A stretch of DNA of 64,000 nt from CAYPAV01 sp964408805 (GTDB lineage: Bacteria; Pseudomonadota; Alphaproteobacteria; UBA8366), in assembly GCA_964408805.1 (NCBI GenBank), contig CAYPAV010000011.1, positions 109,293 to 173,292 on the forward strand, given 5' to 3'. Shown here piece by piece: positions 41,474 to 50,021 of this stretch. Both the position numbers and the translations under genes were made by a program. The stretch's first letter is position 1. Every line of letters starts with the position of its first letter. The notes below the pieces were generated by a model that was not told the DNA's origin, made no database searches, and worked only from the letters and a program-made list of their open reading frames with translations.

Positions 41474-41641
41474 TTAGTGCTCGCGGTAATCGAGATGGGC
41501 GCCGGATGCGCCGCCGTCGCGGCCCGACGCCTGATCGGTGAGCACCAGTGTTTCTTTTTTGGATTTCCAGTATTTTACGGCGGCGATGACGGCGAAGATC
41601 GCCAGCACCGCCCCGCCTATGAGAAAGGTCGTCATCATCAT
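41474..41641 (-). CDS. Small single-pass membrane protein, 55 aa
   Basis: A short gene, MMMTTFLIGGAVLAIFAVIAAVKYWKSKK at its start (given as two parts: a membrane helix FLIGGAVLAIFAVIAAV and a positive KYWKSKK stop), then a soluble tail ending SGAHLDYREH. GGAG lies 9 bases before the first of three consecutive ATGs, codon composition is coding-like, and the topology (N-out, C-in by positive-inside rule) is sensible. No known family recognised. It is convergent with the ThDP gene and divergent from RidA, sharing the upstream region with the CRP-like palindrome. Confidence 0.7.
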   Translation of the reverse strand: MMMTTFLIGGAVLAIFAVIAAVKYWKSKKETLVLTDQASGRDGGASGAHLDYREH

Positions 41642-41729
41642 GGTTAACTCCATCCTTGGCTATTTTCATGACGGTGCCGGAGCACCGCTCTGTTAGGGTT
41701 AATTCTTAATGATTACCCGGCTACCCGCA

Positions 41730-41745
41730 TGTGATCGGAGTCACA
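41730..41745. promoter_or_regulatory. CRP-like palindrome
   Basis: TGTGA (41730-41734) and TCACA (41741-41745) with a 6-base spacer match the two perfect half-sites of the cAMP-CRP consensus. It is in the divergent intergenic region between the small membrane protein and RidA genes. A single site this good could arise by chance in 64 kb, so binding is unproved. Confidence 0.5.
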
Positions 41746-41872
41746 GATGTGATTTCGACGGCGGGACAGACTCGGCGTGGACATTTCCGACGGCAAAGGC
41801 GAGCATGGCGTCCGCGGCGCTTCCGCCGTCCCAGCCGCCCGGCCTTTTCATGCATTCAGGGAGAATTCGACT

Positions 41873-42220
41873 ATGACCATCACGCACCTCGATTCGGGGG
41901 AAATTCTGAGCCAGGCCGTCGAACATGACGGCATCGTCTATGTCTGCGGGCTGACGGCCGACGATATGTCGCTCGATATCGGCGGCCAGACGGAGCAAGT
42001 GCTCACGAAGATCGACGATCGGCTGGCGAAATGCGGCACCGACAAATCGAAGATCCTGATGGCGACGATCTATCTCACCGACATCAACCAGAAGCCGGGG
42101 ATGAACGAGGCTTGGAAGGCCTGGCTGGGATCGCTCGAGCGGCCGGCCCGGGCCTGCATCGGCACCGCGCTGGGGACGCCCGATACCTTGGTCGAGATCG
42201 TGGTCAGCGCCGCAAAGTAG
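41873..42220 (+). CDS. RidA/YjgF family protein
   Basis: A 115-residue member of the RidA superfamily (enamine/imine deaminases that protect PLP enzymes). The protein includes YVCGLTADDMSLDIGGQTEQVLTKI split at the Gly, and the conserved Arg in ERPARACIGTALGTP (about 92-106), which binds the substrate carboxylate. ATG 41873 is preceded by AGGGAGAA; the upstream open frame to 41777 is not conserved. It belongs to a RidA subgroup rather than canonical RidA, judged by the missing NPxxP-type end. Confidence 0.86.
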   Translation: MTITHLDSGEILSQAVEHDGIVYVCGLTADDMSLDIGGQTEQVLTKIDDRLAKCGTDKSKILMATIYLTDINQKPGMNEAWKAWLGSLERPARACIGTALGTPDTLVEIVVSAAK

Positions 42221-42241
42221 CGCCTGGGCCTTGCGTGGTCC

Positions 42242-43069
42242 TTACCCGACGAATTCCAAAACCGTATCGAAATCGGGAACGCGGACGATCACGCTGCCGG
42301 ACAGACGCTGTAGGACGATACCAGCGGGCGCTTTCTCCAGGAGGTCGCTGGTGGCGTCGAGGTCGGTGGTCTCGAGGACGAGCGCGCCGTACATCGACTC
42401 CCGCTCCCCTAGCGCGGAAGCGAGGTCACCGTACCGGGCTTGATAGGCGTCATCTGACAGGACGCTCACTTGGCTACCGTCAAAGGTGATCGCGCCGCCT
42501 TCGGCCTCGGTGCCGACCAGCTTCCCGAAGCGCGTTGCATCGCGGTCCACATCGCGGCTGACAACCACGATTTCCGGCATGCGGCGCACCAGATTGGCAT
42601 GGCTTTGCCATTCCGGCCGCCAGACCAGGTCCGGCGTGGCGTGTTCGCAGAAATAGACCCGGCCCGCCGGAAACACGTCCGCCCGGGCGGTCACGGTTCG
42701 GAACTTGGCGTCGCTCGTGCCGTCCGGCAGTTCAACGGGGCGCGAAAAGGCGCGTGGCGGGTCGCCGTCCATGCCCACCGCTTGCAAATGCGCGAAGGTG
42801 GCGTCCGCGTCGTCGGTCTTGAACACCAGCCCGTTGATCCCGATCGGGGCGTTGAGGATGTCGCGCCGGCTCGGTTCCGCGGCGCCTTGCGGCATGCCGA
42901 GAAGCTCCATGTAGTCGGTGCCGAACATCATCAGATGGTTGATCGACCCCAAGGTGTGATAGCCCCGCGCCGTCAAGGTGAAGCCGAGTCCCGCGAACAA
43001 TTTCGCGGCCGCATCCATTTCGTAATGCACGTTGATGACCGTGTGGTCGAGTTTCATCGTCGAAGGCAT
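42242..43069 (-). CDS. VOC-superfamily protein (Glyoxalase_3-like)
   Basis: A 275-residue protein with two VOC-type modules: KLDHTVINVHYEMDAAAKLFAGLGF (about 5-30, with the initial His), HTLGSINHLMMFGTDYMELLG, then a second module (about 125-270) with PEIVVVSRDVDRDATRF and VRVPDFDTVLEF. Members of the Glyoxalase_3 group bind or isomerise small molecules. GAGGAAA precedes the start. It is 18 bases downstream of the thioesterase in the same leftward direction, so they are probably cotranscribed. Function unknown. Confidence 0.84.
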   Translation of the reverse strand: MPSTMKLDHTVINVHYEMDAAAKLFAGLGFTLTARGYHTLGSINHLMMFGTDYMELLGMPQGAAEPSRRDILNAPIGINGLVFKTDDADATFAHLQAVGMDGDPPRAFSRPVELPDGTSDAKFRTVTARADVFPAGRVYFCEHATPDLVWRPEWQSHANLVRRMPEIVVVSRDVDRDATRFGKLVGTEAEGGAITFDGSQVSVLSDDAYQARYGDLASALGERESMYGALVLETTDLDATSDLLEKAPAGIVLQRLSGSVIVRVPDFDTVLEFVG

Positions 43070-43087
43070 CGTTTTCCTCGTTTCTCG

Positions 43088-43522
43088 CTATCTCGGCGGC
43101 AGCGGTTTCAGGACCGCGCTGGCGGTCAGCAGGGTCCGGTCGCCGACGAAGACCCGGCCGCGAACGAAGGCGAGGCTCCGGGTCCGGCGGACCAGTTCGC
43201 CGGCGGCCTCGATCACTTCGCCATCCTGACCGGCGGCGATGAATTCCGAGTTCAGCGACACGGTGACCAGCACTTCCTCGCGGGTCTGCTTGGCGGCGAC
43301 CACCATGGAGAGGTCGATCATGGTCATCATCAGCCCGCCATGGACGATGCCGTGGCGGTTGCAATGCCGAGCCTCCGCCGTGAGAGCGAAATGCTGGGTT
43401 CCGTCCGCCAATTCGCGCCAAAAGAACGGGCCGGCGTGGTTCTCGAAGGGATCCACCGGATCGTAGATCGTGTAGCCCTCCAAGGGGGCGGGCGGCGCAT
43501 CAGCCATCGCATCGGTCATCAT
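43088..43522 (-). CDS. PaaI-type hot-dog thioesterase
   Basis: A 144-residue hot-dog protein. The signature HGIVHGGLMMTMIDLSMVVAAK (about 63-84, shown in parts HGIVHGG and MMTMIDLSM) contains the conserved HGG of PaaI/YbgC-like acyl-CoA thioesterases. Preceding FALTAEARHCNRHG completes the dimer interface. It lies between the TauD-like dioxygenase (27 bases upstream in the leftward direction) and the VOC protein, in the same leftward series, so it may release a CoA product made there. Confidence 0.87.
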   Translation of the reverse strand: MMTDAMADAPPAPLEGYTIYDPVDPFENHAGPFFWRELADGTQHFALTAEARHCNRHGIVHGGLMMTMIDLSMVVAAKQTREEVLVTVSLNSEFIAAGQDGEVIEAAGELVRRTRSLAFVRGRVFVGDRTLLTASAVLKPLPPR

Positions 43523-43549
43523 TGTCTCGCTTTATAGGTGGTCGCGGGC

Positions 43550-44647
43550 CTAAACCCGTAAGATCGGCGCGTTCAGCACCGTGTCGGGGCCGACGATGCC
43601 GCCGGGGCGATCGATGGTCTTGCGCGTACCGTGGCGTTCGAAGAAGGCGTCGGGAAGGGGGCGGCCGTCGAGCAATTTCAGCCAGATTCGGAGCAAGTGG
43701 CGTTTTCGGTCCGGATCATCGAGATCCTCGAAGGCGCGCCTTGTGTGGAAGATCACATGGTTGTTGAGGAACTGCATGTCGCCGCGTTGGAATCCCAGGT
43801 CAAATCGCAGTTCGGCGGCGATCTCCTGCGCCGTCTCGACCGCCTCCTTTTGCAGCGGCGTCATCTCGGGCACCTCGTCGAAGCGGTGCGCGGACCCGAT
43901 ATAGGTCGGCTCGATGGAGGCGCTGAAATAGCCTTTGTGGTAGTGGAAGACCGCAAGCTTGTACCAAGGCGCCATGCCGGGCGGCACCTCGTCGCGCCGA
44001 TCGCGATAGAGCGGCTCTGTCAACACCTCGACCAGGTCGGGGCGACGGCGCAGCATCTCGTTATGGACCGCGATCGAGCTCGACATGCTGCTCTCGCCGC
44101 CTGAGATCGAGGTCTCCTGGCAAAGCAAGCCGACGATATCGGCGCAATCGACATGGAAGGGAATCTCTTCCTTCGAATAGGGCCCGCGCTGGCTCGGGTT
44201 CGAGCGGCTCTCGCCGAGATTGGTCACATGGCCCAACACGTGTCCCCGCTTGTTCTGGGAGCAGACCCCATCGCCGAGATGCTGACTGATGCCCCAAAAG
44301 GCGATGGCGGTGGCCTGCTTGCCGAAATCGTCGACCGGCAGCCCGCGCAGCAGAACGAAGCCTCGGCCATAGGCGATGTCGCGCCGGATCTCCGCTAGCC
44401 GCGATGCCAATGTCGGCAGCGGAAAATCGGCCCGGCCGACCGGCATGAGATCGATGTCCGGGCGGTCGAAGGGCGCCACGGCGGTCCGGATTTCTTCGAT
44501 TTCCGTGTCGCTGAAGGTGTGCTGCCAGGTCGTGTCCTCCGCCAAGGCCGCCGCGGTCCAGCTGGCGGGGTCCGTCACCGGCTCCATCGGTGCCGCCGGT
44601 TGGCGCGCCGCCAGAAATGGATCGTTCGGGTTTTCGATCTGTTGCAT
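43550..44647 (-). CDS. TauD/TfdA-family Fe(II)/2-oxoglutarate dioxygenase
   Basis: A 365-residue dioxygenase. Iron ligands are H165-x-D167 (EIPFHVDCAD) and H301 (VIFHTRRAFED), the latter followed by the Arg-containing RRHLLRIWLK stretch that binds 2-oxoglutarate. The N-terminal ~60 residues are an extension. ATG 44647 has AGGAGGT upstream, and the frame upstream is a shadow of the next gene. It follows the amidohydrolase by 10 bases leftward and is first followed by the thioesterase. Members hydroxylate sulfonates, phenoxyacids or trimethylammonium acids; the fold does not decide. Confidence 0.88.
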   Translation of the reverse strand: MQQIENPNDPFLAARQPAAPMEPVTDPASWTAAALAEDTTWQHTFSDTEIEEIRTAVAPFDRPDIDLMPVGRADFPLPTLASRLAEIRRDIAYGRGFVLLRGLPVDDFGKQATAIAFWGISQHLGDGVCSQNKRGHVLGHVTNLGESRSNPSQRGPYSKEEIPFHVDCADIVGLLCQETSISGGESSMSSSIAVHNEMLRRRPDLVEVLTEPLYRDRRDEVPPGMAPWYKLAVFHYHKGYFSASIEPTYIGSAHRFDEVPEMTPLQKEAVETAQEIAAELRFDLGFQRGDMQFLNNHVIFHTRRAFEDLDDPDRKRHLLRIWLKLLDGRPLPDAFFERHGTRKTIDRPGGIVGPDTVLNAPILRV

Positions 44648-44657
44648 CAATGACCTC

Positions 44658-45653
44658 CTAGCCGCCACAACCGTCGCCGAGTTCGAAGAGCTTTGCCGCA
44701 GTCTCTCCCAAAATCGCGGCCGTGTCGATTTCGTTGAGGGTCGCCCGTTCGACCACCCGGCAGGGGCTATGATCGCCGATAGGGAAGGGATAGTCCGAGC
44801 CCAGCATGATCTTGCCCGCCCCCGCCTTCTTGACCAGGAAATCCAGCGCGTCCGGATCGAACAGCACGGAGTCGAAATAGAGACCGGCCATTTCTGCGGC
44901 CGGATCGGCATATTTTCCGGGGTGGATTTCGACGTTGCGGTTCAGTCGGCCCAGCATGAAGGCGAGCGCGCCCCCGCCATGGGAGAGAATCACCGTCATC
45001 CCCGGATAGGTCGTGAAATGCCCGGCGAAGAGCAACCGTGCCACCGCCGTCGTCGTATCCAGTCCGCGCCCGACCGCGTTGATCATGTCGAAATCGGCGA
45101 GCCGGGGATCGCCGCAGCCGAACATCGGGTGGATATAGATTACGGCACCCCGTTCCGAGGCCCGCTCCCAAAAGGGCGCCAGCTTGGCGTCATCGAGGAC
45201 ACCGCTGTCACCATGGGGTTGGGTCCCGATCATCACCCCTTTCATGCCGGCATCAAGGGCTTCGTCCAGCACCCGGGCGGCAAGCGCTCCGTCCTGCAAG
45301 GGTACGCTGCCGAGCGGCGCCAGGAAGGGCGTCGTCGCCGTGGCTTCAGCCAGATACTCGTTCAAAAAGCGGCTCCAGGCAGCACCCTCCTCAGGCGCGA
45401 GTTCGTAGCCGAAACTGTCGAGCCAGCCGCCCGCGACCTGGATATCGATACCGTTCTCGCCCATCCAGGCATGGCGCAGCTCGGTCTCGCGGAGCTTCGG
45501 GTTCACGGGGCGGGTCGGCGGCCGCCCGGCGAAGGCCAGCTTGTAGGTATCGCTGTCATGCAGCAGCTCGACATTGTCGAAGCCGGCGGCGCCTGCGACC
45601 AGGGCGTCGAGCATCTTCTGCGGCACGAAATGGGCATGAACGTCGATGATCAT
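44658..45653 (-). CDS. Amidohydrolase family protein (ACMSD-type metal-dependent)
   Basis: A 331-residue amidohydrolase_2-type protein: MIIDVHAHFV with metal ligands H6 and H8, a TQPHGDSGVLDD segment, VIYIHPMFG (His), LSHGGGALAFMLGR (His) and GSDYPFPIGDH with the last Asp ligand (about 280). Members include aminocarboxymuconate-semialdehyde and gamma-resorcylate decarboxylases. The start ATG overlaps the stop of the Mo-hydroxylase large subunit by 4 bases (ATGA), so it is in the same translationally coupled operon. Decarboxylation or ring-cleavage-product hydrolysis is a reasonable guess. Confidence 0.88.
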   Translation of the reverse strand: MIIDVHAHFVPQKMLDALVAGAAGFDNVELLHDSDTYKLAFAGRPPTRPVNPKLRETELRHAWMGENGIDIQVAGGWLDSFGYELAPEEGAAWSRFLNEYLAEATATTPFLAPLGSVPLQDGALAARVLDEALDAGMKGVMIGTQPHGDSGVLDDAKLAPFWERASERGAVIYIHPMFGCGDPRLADFDMINAVGRGLDTTTAVARLLFAGHFTTYPGMTVILSHGGGALAFMLGRLNRNVEIHPGKYADPAAEMAGLYFDSVLFDPDALDFLVKKAGAGKIMLGSDYPFPIGDHSPCRVVERATLNEIDTAAILGETAAKLFELGDGCGG

Positions 45654-48061
45654 TCGGAGTCTCCCTGGTCGGCGGCGCCCGACAGCAGCGCCTCGATCGC
45701 CATCGGGCGCATCGGCAGTTCGTCGAGCGAGAGGCCGAGGGGTGCGAGCGCATCGTTGACCGCGCTCGCGACCGCGGCGGGCGCGCCCAGATATCCGCCC
45801 TCGCCCGATCCCTTCTGGCCGTGCGAGGTCAGCGGCGAGGGCGTGCAATGCTCGACATCGCGCACCGCCGGCATCTCGCGGGCCGACGGGATCAGGTAGT
45901 CGAGGAAGGTCCCGGCGAGGAGCTGGCCGTGGCGGTCGTAGTCGAATTTCTCGTAAAGCGCCGCTCCCACGCCGTGGGCGATGCCGCCGATGATCATGCC
46001 GCGCACGATCAAAGGATTGATCGCGGTGCCGCAGTCATGGGCGATGACATAGTCCCGGAGCGTCACCGCACCGGTAACGCGGTCAATTTCCACGACCGGC
46101 ACATGCGCCTGAAACGAGAAACAGGGATAGATCGGGACCTCGCCTTTCTCGTTCGGAAGTTGGCCGCCGCCCGGCACCGTGTGAACTTCCAGCACCTGTA
46201 GGCCGGGCTCGAGCCCGGGCGGCATGCGATGGAGTTGCCGGTGCGCGATGAAGGCGATCTCGTTCCAGCCGAGCTTGCGGTCCGGCGCCCCCCGCGCCGT
46301 GAATTCGCCGTCCGCGTAGTCGATCTCGTCCAACGCTACGCCGAGGTCGTGGGCGGCGATCTCGATCATTCGTGCCCGCAGGCGCTTGGCCGCGGTCGCG
46401 GTCGCGGTGCCCGCCATGATCGCCATCCGGCTGGCGACGGGGCCGCGTGTCGGCAAGGCCTCCAGAGAATCCGAATGGACCACCCGGATCTCGTCCGGAT
46501 CGCGCTCCAGCTCCTCTCCGGCGATTGTGGCGACCATGGTCTGGTGGCCCTGACCGGCGGTATGTGTGGAGATCGAGACGGTGACCCCGCCATGACCGTC
46601 CACCTTCAACAGCACCGATTCGACGAATGTCGTAATCTGGATCTTCTCGTTCAGGAGATGCTCGAAGATGTTGTTACCGCCGCCGGGCTCGAGGCAGGTC
46701 GCGAGTCCGACACCCATCAGGCGCCCTTCGGCGCGCGCGGCGTCGCGTTGGTCGATCAACGCTTCCCAGTTGGCGAGCTCGAGTGCCTTGTCCAGGACCG
46801 TGTGGTAGTCGCCGGAATCGTACTCGCTGCCGCTCGGCATTCGCCAGGGGAACTCGTCATGGCGAACGAGGTTACGGCGGCGGATCTCGCGCCGGTCGAG
46901 GCCGAGCTGGCGCGCGATCCGGTCGATCCCGGTCTCCAGCGCGAAATTCGTCGGTGCCTGGCCGAATCCCCGCACCGGCACTTGACTGGTTTTGTTGGTC
47001 GAGACCGAGATCGCCTCATAGGCCATGCTGCCCAGACGATAGGGCCCGCAGAGGGCCGAAATAGGTTTCCCCAGCTGTTGTACCGCGCGGCCCGGATGGG
47101 CGCCGACATCGTCGAGTGCCCGCATCTTCATCGAGGACACGACGCCGCGATCGTCGAAGGCCAGGGTCACGTCGAAGATGCGGTCGGGGCCGTGGGCCTC
47201 GCCGCCGCTCATATATTCCAGCCGGTCCTCGATCAGGCGAACGGGATGGCCGAGCTTTCGCGCCAGATAGCCGGCCAGCACCGTGTGCTTGAGGCCGCGC
47301 TTGGTGCCGTAGCTGCCGCCGACATCGATCTCGTTGTGCACCTGGATCGCATTCATTGGAATGCCGAGGGCGTCGGCGATCTGTTCCTGGTATTGCGGCA
47401 TCTGAATGGAGGCCCAAATCTCCAGCACCTCGCTGGTCTCGTTCCACTTCGCAACGACGCCGAAGGTCTCGATCGGCACCCCCGAGGAGCGGCCCCAGCG
47501 CGCGCGATATGTCAGCTGGTGCGCCGCTTTCGCGAAATCCGTCTCGACCGGTCCCCAGGAGAAGTTTTTGTGCAGCATCACGTTGGTGCCTTGGTCGGGA
47601 TGGACCAAGGGCGAAGAGGGTTCGGCCGCCGCTTCCGGATCGACAACGGGCACTTGCGGGTCGTAGGCGACCTCGACCAGCTCGGCCGCGTCCTCCGCTT
47701 CGTATCGCGAGTCGGCCACCACGGCGGCGACCCATTCCCCGGCATAGCGGGTCATCTCGTGGGCAAGCGGTCGCCAGCGGACGCCCGGTACGTCGACCCC
47801 GTGATAGAGCGGGCGGACATGCGGCGCCAATTCCGCCCCCGTCACGACCTCGATCACGCCAGGCGCGGCCAGCGCCGCTTCCCGGTCGATGTCGCCCAAT
47901 ATCGCCCGGGGATGCGGGCTCTGCACCAGGGCGATGTGTTTCATGCCGGGGAGGCGCACGTCGGCGACGAAGGCGCCCCGGCCGGTGATGAAACGCCCAT
48001 CCTCCTTGGTCCGGCGGGGGCGCGAGATGTAGCGGTAGTTCGGCGCGCGGTCGTCAGGCAT
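45650..48061 (-). CDS. Xanthine-dehydrogenase-family molybdopterin-binding subunit
   Basis: An 803-residue large subunit of a molybdenum hydroxylase, carrying the Moco (cytosine dinucleotide form expected). N-terminal RRTKEDGRFITGRGAFVAD, then GSYGTKRGLKHT, STNKTSQVPVRGFGQAP and the C-terminal active-site Glu in QKGSGEGGYLGAP. The aerobic CO dehydrogenase loop AYxCSFR is absent (VPVRGFGQ instead), so it is not form-I CoxL. The gene overlaps the 2Fe-2S subunit by 8 bases. It probably hydroxylates an aromatic N-heterocycle, aldehyde or similar compound. Confidence 0.9.
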   Translation of the reverse strand: MPDDRAPNYRYISRPRRTKEDGRFITGRGAFVADVRLPGMKHIALVQSPHPRAILGDIDREAALAAPGVIEVVTGAELAPHVRPLYHGVDVPGVRWRPLAHEMTRYAGEWVAAVVADSRYEAEDAAELVEVAYDPQVPVVDPEAAAEPSSPLVHPDQGTNVMLHKNFSWGPVETDFAKAAHQLTYRARWGRSSGVPIETFGVVAKWNETSEVLEIWASIQMPQYQEQIADALGIPMNAIQVHNEIDVGGSYGTKRGLKHTVLAGYLARKLGHPVRLIEDRLEYMSGGEAHGPDRIFDVTLAFDDRGVVSSMKMRALDDVGAHPGRAVQQLGKPISALCGPYRLGSMAYEAISVSTNKTSQVPVRGFGQAPTNFALETGIDRIARQLGLDRREIRRRNLVRHDEFPWRMPSGSEYDSGDYHTVLDKALELANWEALIDQRDAARAEGRLMGVGLATCLEPGGGNNIFEHLLNEKIQITTFVESVLLKVDGHGGVTVSISTHTAGQGHQTMVATIAGEELERDPDEIRVVHSDSLEALPTRGPVASRMAIMAGTATATAAKRLRARMIEIAAHDLGVALDEIDYADGEFTARGAPDRKLGWNEIAFIAHRQLHRMPPGLEPGLQVLEVHTVPGGGQLPNEKGEVPIYPCFSFQAHVPVVEIDRVTGAVTLRDYVIAHDCGTAINPLIVRGMIIGGIAHGVGAALYEKFDYDRHGQLLAGTFLDYLIPSAREMPAVRDVEHCTPSPLTSHGQKGSGEGGYLGAPAAVASAVNDALAPLGLSLDELPMRPMAIEALLSGAADQGDSE

Positions 48062-48542
48062 CGCAGGTCTCCGGCGTGGGTTCGGCGGCCCGGGCGATAG
48101 CCTCGACGATCTGCTGATAGCCGGTGCAGCGGCAAAGGTTGCCCGAGATCGCCTCCCGGATCTCGTCCTCGCAGGGGCTCGGGGTCTCGTTCAGGAGGGC
48201 GGTCGCCGCGATCAGCATGCCGGGCGTGCAATAGCCGCATTGCATCGCATGAAGATCCCAGAACGCCTCCTGAAGCGGGCTCAAACCACCGTCCGCATCC
48301 GCCAACCCCTCCACCGTGATGACGCTTTGCCCGTCGAGCTGCACCGCGAAAACCAAGCAACTCCGGATCGGCTCGCCGTCGAGCAGGACCGCGCAGGCCC
48401 CGCAGACGCCGTGCTCGCAGCCAATATGGGTGCCGGTCAGCCCCAGCTCGTCGCGAAGGCAATCCGCCAGCGTCATCCGGGTCGGCACCCGAACGCGCCG
48501 CGCCTTGCCGTTTACCGTCAGCTCGATTTCGATCTCGGTCAT
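48054..48542 (-). CDS. 2Fe-2S subunit of molybdenum hydroxylase
   Basis: A 162-residue electron-transfer subunit with two 2Fe-2S domains: plant-type CEHGVCGACAVLLDG with the fourth Cys in RSCLVFA (about 42-66), and the C-terminal four-helix cluster CGYCTPGM and LCRCTGYQ (about 105-143). ATG 48542 is correct because it overlaps the FAD subunit stop by 4 bases; the frame upstream is not protein-like. It passes electrons from the Moco subunit to the FAD subunit. Confidence 0.93.
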   Translation of the reverse strand: MTEIEIELTVNGKARRVRVPTRMTLADCLRDELGLTGTHIGCEHGVCGACAVLLDGEPIRSCLVFAVQLDGQSVITVEGLADADGGLSPLQEAFWDLHAMQCGYCTPGMLIAATALLNETPSPCEDEIREAISGNLCRCTGYQQIVEAIARAAEPTPETCDA

Positions 48543-49414
48543 GTTTCGCTTTCCTCCCGCGCTTCGATCAGGGCGCGGCGGAGGAGTTCCGGGGCCACGC
48601 GGCGGCGATAGGCGGCGCTGGCCTGGAGCGTGTCCTCCGGGTCGAGCGCGTCGGCGACACCCTTCACGACGCTGTCGATCACGCCGACGGAGAGGATTTC
48701 GCCCGTGAGTTCGGATTCGATTCCCTGCAGACGAAGCGGCGTCGGGGCGCATCCGCCGATGCCGATCGCCGCCCGCCGACAGCGGCCGTCCGAACCAAAC
48801 GCAATCTGCACCGCGACACTCACCAGCGCGTAATCGCCGGCCCGGGGCGCCATCTCCAGGAACGCCGTGCCGATCGTCGCTTCGTTCGGCCAGGTCGGGA
48901 ACGCGATCCGGGTCAGGAGTTCGGCCGGTCCCGCGGCGGTCGTCATCGGACCCTCGAAGAAGTCCTCGCCCGCGACTTCCCGTTCGCCTGTTCCGGCAGT
49001 CAGGTGAAGTCGCGCGTCCAGCACCAGGGCCACGAGCGGGATCTCGGCGCTCGGGTCACCATGGACCAGGCTGCCGCCGATAGTGCCCCGGGTTCGGGTT
49101 TGGATGTGGCCGACATACGGCAGTGCCTTCGCCAGTATCGGCAATCGGTTGCGGGTGATCGCCGACCGCTCGACCGCGCGCTGGCGGGCAAGGGCGCCGA
49201 TTTCGACCGTTTCGCCTCGATCCTCGATCCCGGCGAGGCCTTCCAACCGATTGATATCGACGAGTAGGGTCGGGCGCGCGAAGCGCATCGCCATTAGGGG
49301 CACCAGTGTCTGGCCTCCGGCGAGGATTTTCGCGTCGTCCCCGGCATCCGCCAGCATCGCGCAGGCTTCCGGCACGCCAGATGGGCGCATATATTCAAAG
49401 GCGGCGGGTTTCAT
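48539..49414 (-). CDS. FAD-binding subunit of molybdenum hydroxylase (CoxM-like)
   Basis: A 291-residue CoxM/XdhB-type subunit. FAD motifs: ILAGGQTLVPLMAMR (about 33-47) and RTRGTIGGSLVHGDPSAE (about 108-125); the C-terminal domain has YRRRVAPELLRRAL. ATG 49414 (MKPAAFEYMRPS) is the family start, and an upstream ATG at 49456 adds 14 unlikely residues. It is the first gene of the leftward FAD / 2Fe-2S / Moco / amidohydrolase / dioxygenase cluster. The order is typical of the CoxMSL type. Confidence 0.92.
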   Translation of the reverse strand: MKPAAFEYMRPSGVPEACAMLADAGDDAKILAGGQTLVPLMAMRFARPTLLVDINRLEGLAGIEDRGETVEIGALARQRAVERSAITRNRLPILAKALPYVGHIQTRTRGTIGGSLVHGDPSAEIPLVALVLDARLHLTAGTGEREVAGEDFFEGPMTTAAGPAELLTRIAFPTWPNEATIGTAFLEMAPRAGDYALVSVAVQIAFGSDGRCRRAAIGIGGCAPTPLRLQGIESELTGEILSVGVIDSVVKGVADALDPEDTLQASAAYRRRVAPELLRRALIEAREESET

Positions 49415-49479
49415 CGGGAGCAAGATTAAGGCACGCGGTGGGGCTGTAAACCTCAATTCGGGATTCGGAGCGGGTCTTC

Positions 49480-49929
49480 ATGCGATGGATGATAGTTGTG
49501 ATCCTCTGTGGGGCATCGCTCGTGCATGCGGGAGAACCGCGCCCGCCGCCCAGTGCCTTTCTTGGACGCTGGCAGGCGCTTGAGTCGGAATTCTCCGACA
49601 TGGGCCGCTGTATGGTCGAGGAGGTGCTGGAGTTCACCCTCGCCCTCCGGCCCGGATTCGAGGACGAGCTCGTCGGCGATTATGTCGAGTTCACTTCGCG
49701 CGAGGCCGCCTACCGCGATTGCGGGCGCCTGGGCGCGGTGCGGGCGGTCTACGCTGTCCGGGTCGTCTCCGGGGCCGACGGCTGGCAGGCTCTGTTGACG
49801 CTTCGCGCCTGCACCGATCGGCGCAACAACGGATGCGCGGGCGTGGCGGCCCATCGCCGCCTGCCGCTCCGCCGCGCCGCCACCGGCGGCCTTTCGATGG
49901 ATGGTGTTCTCTATCAGCGGCTCGACTAG
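49480..49929 (+). CDS. Secreted hypothetical protein
   Basis: A 149-residue protein with an N-terminal signal peptide (MRWMIVVILCGASLVHA) and a mature part of mixed composition. It holds four Cys in the mature part (CM, DCG, ACTD, CAG), which could form disulfides in the periplasm. I do not recognise a family. It is divergent from the Mo-hydroxylase operon and upstream of the glutamine amidotransferase (92-base gap). Confidence 0.65.
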   Translation: MRWMIVVILCGASLVHAGEPRPPPSAFLGRWQALESEFSDMGRCMVEEVLEFTLALRPGFEDELVGDYVEFTSREAAYRDCGRLGAVRAVYAVRVVSGADGWQALLTLRACTDRRNNGCAGVAAHRRLPLRRAATGGLSMDGVLYQRLD

Positions 49930-50021
49930 TCGCGCCGCCGGTTGTTCCGCGGCCGGGCAGAGATACTTGTGCTTCCGGCTCTTGCCCGTCATACGGTGGG
50001 GGTTGGGACAGGAGCGAATTG

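Noticed and set aside
46229..48100. Plus-strand frame of about 620 codons opposite the Mo-hydroxylase large subunit
   Set aside because: Shadow of the minus-strand gene; no protein-like domain.
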